A stretch of DNA of 21,822 nucleotides, taken from contig DBBD01000107.1 of NCBI GenBank assembly GCA_002292015.1, positions 1 through 21,822 of the forward strand, written 5' to 3'. The notes beneath the pieces are model-generated. The model saw only the letters and a program-made list of their open reading frames with translations. It was not told where the DNA came from and ran no database searches. The stretch's first letter is position 1. Every line of letters starts with the position of its first letter. This DNA comes from Firmicutes bacterium UBA993. GTDB taxonomy: Bacteria > Bacillota > Dethiobacteria > DTU022. Made by a program: the position numbers and the translations under genes. Shown here one piece after another: positions 21,087-21,822 of the stretch.

Positions 21087-21627
21087 CGATCACTGCCCTG
21101 GCCATTTCTATTATGGTAATCCGTTTTTCCATGCTTCTGGTCTGTAAGTAGCGGTAAGCGCTATCTTCATCAATCTCCAGGCTCTGCATCAAAATACCTT
21201 TGGCTTTTTCTATCTCTTTTCGGTTAACCAGTTTCTTTTCAAGGCCCTTGATTTGGTTTTTAAGTGCTTTTTTTCGGGCATATTCCAGACACAAAGTTTC
21301 TGCGACAGCGCTTAAAACCTGGGCTTCGACCGGCCATTTGAGCATCATGTAGCCGTTCATGTTTATTATTACAGTGTCAATGAACAGCGCGGCTGCAAGG
21401 CCGTCTTCTTCGATGATTGAAGCCAGCTGCCTGATATTGCCCGGAGGAAGAGCCGTATCGATGATTGCCAGCCAAGGCTGGTTTAATCGTAAAGCCCGTA
21501 AAAATTCAGGTATGTTTTTGCCTTCACCGCAATTGTAGAAACCTGCGTCTTTTAAATATGCGGCAACCGCTTTCTTTAAGGCGGCATTTGCAGTTCCAAT
21601 GCAATAATCGTATTTATAATTGCCCAT
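21061..21627 (-). CDS. Pseudo-receiver ANTAR-domain antiterminator-type regulator
   Basis: This 188-residue protein has a receiver-like fold in residues 5-120. It keeps D57 (AIIDTALPPG) but lacks the acidic pair at the end of strand one, so it is probably not a normal phosphoreceiver. A coiled stretch (KKALKNQIKGLEKKL) leads into an ANTAR domain at about 130-182 (VNRKEIEKAKGILMQSLEID, AYRYLQTRSM). ANTAR proteins of the AmiR/NasR/EutV type bind paired hairpins in nascent RNA and prevent termination. No target hairpin pair or partner kinase lies next to it. The start ATG at 21627 has GAAGG 7 nt upstream. It converges on pyrG with a 26-nt overlap. Confidence 0.9.
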   Translation of the reverse strand: MGNYKYDYCIGTANAALKKAVAAYLKDAGFYNCGEGKNIPEFLRALRLNQPWLAIIDTALPPGNIRQLASIIEEDGLAAALFIDTVIINMNGYMMLKWPVEAQVLSAVAETLCLEYARKKALKNQIKGLEKKLVNRKEIEKAKGILMQSLEIDEDSAYRYLQTRSMEKRITIIEMARAVIANPGYFSS

Positions 21628-21667
21628 GGCTTAACCTTCTGGTATGCTGAGACCTTTTATTTCTACT

Positions 21668-21696
21668 ATTCTATTGTTTTTGCTGCTCCTGCGCAA
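21668..21696 (-). promoter_or_regulatory. Promoter candidate for the ANTAR gene
   Basis: On the minus strand TTGCGC and TAGAAT (5/6) are 17 nt apart, which would give a leader of about 33 nt before the ATG. The remaining sequence to the right window edge shows no gene that I can support. Confidence 0.4.
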
Positions 21697-21822
21697 CAGA
21701 AGCCTCTTTATCTGCCAGATCCCTACAATAACTTTACACTACGCTCTTTATCATGAAACCTCTTTTTCAGAGCTATGCTTGTGGGAGAAAATTTCCTCTT
21801 CCCTGGCTATGGACAAAAAACC

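Overview
The window looks like a chromosomal segment from an anaerobic, spore-forming Firmicute of the class Clostridia (Peptococcaceae or Syntrophomonadaceae-like; I cannot name a genus). The reasons are a soluble NuoE/NuoF/NuoG-type redox complex, a B12-dependent ribonucleotide reductase, a CwlC-like amidase with the Firmicute trio YvrJ/DUF1659/DUF2922, strong AGGAGG ribosome binding sites, frequent TTG/GTG starts and sigma-A type promoters. No insertion sequence, integrase, CRISPR array or rRNA gene is visible. The features are a mosaic of housekeeping genes with a few decayed remnants.

Layout. (1) 1-8684, all on the minus strand: a GAF-domain sensor kinase, a NarL-type response regulator and a truncated double-receiver protein lie directly upstream of three redox genes. 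These are a NuoG/FdhA-like iron-sulfur subunit, NuoE, and a NuoF-GltD fusion that runs off the left edge. The molybdopterin-type subunit keeps its Fe-S ligands but lacks the Cys/Sec that would bind the metal. The complex is therefore probably an NAD(P)H/ferredoxin electron-transfer machine, not a formate dehydrogenase, and the adjacent two-component system may control it. (2) 8691-10580: a non-coding stretch with possible amidase gene debris, an HD-domain protein (minus), and a divergent plus-strand gene that resembles the competence regulator ComK. That gene has a textbook promoter overlapped by a LexA-like palindrome and a good Shine-Dalgarno sequence, but no ordinary start codon where one is expected. 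(3) 10586-12089, minus: DUF1659, DUF2922, YvrJ and a CwlC-like cell-wall amidase, probably one sporulation-associated unit. (4) 12357-14317: a dolichol/phytol-kinase-like membrane protein (minus) and glutamate formimidoyltransferase (plus). (5) 14379-14968: five tRNA genes (Asp, Phe, Gly, Cys, Leu) behind tandem promoters. (6) 15150-15394: a chimeric gene remnant joining the start of a WrbA-type flavoprotein to the end of a PIN-domain toxin. (7) 15503-18820, minus: NrdJ interrupted by a 366-residue LAGLIDADG intein in the catalytic NPCGE loop. (8) 18966-21627: a short intergenic region with an 11-bp direct repeat, then a 30-codon very basic ORF, an FmdB-type zinc ribbon, an intrinsic-terminator-like hairpin and pyrG (CTP synthase). 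PyrG overlaps tail to tail with an ANTAR antiterminator-type protein.

The most interesting points are the redox complex with the missing metal ligand, the ComK-like gene with its unusual start and operator, the WrbA/PIN chimera, the intein, and the hairpin that must be read through to express pyrG. All family assignments were made by eye from motifs; no database search was run.
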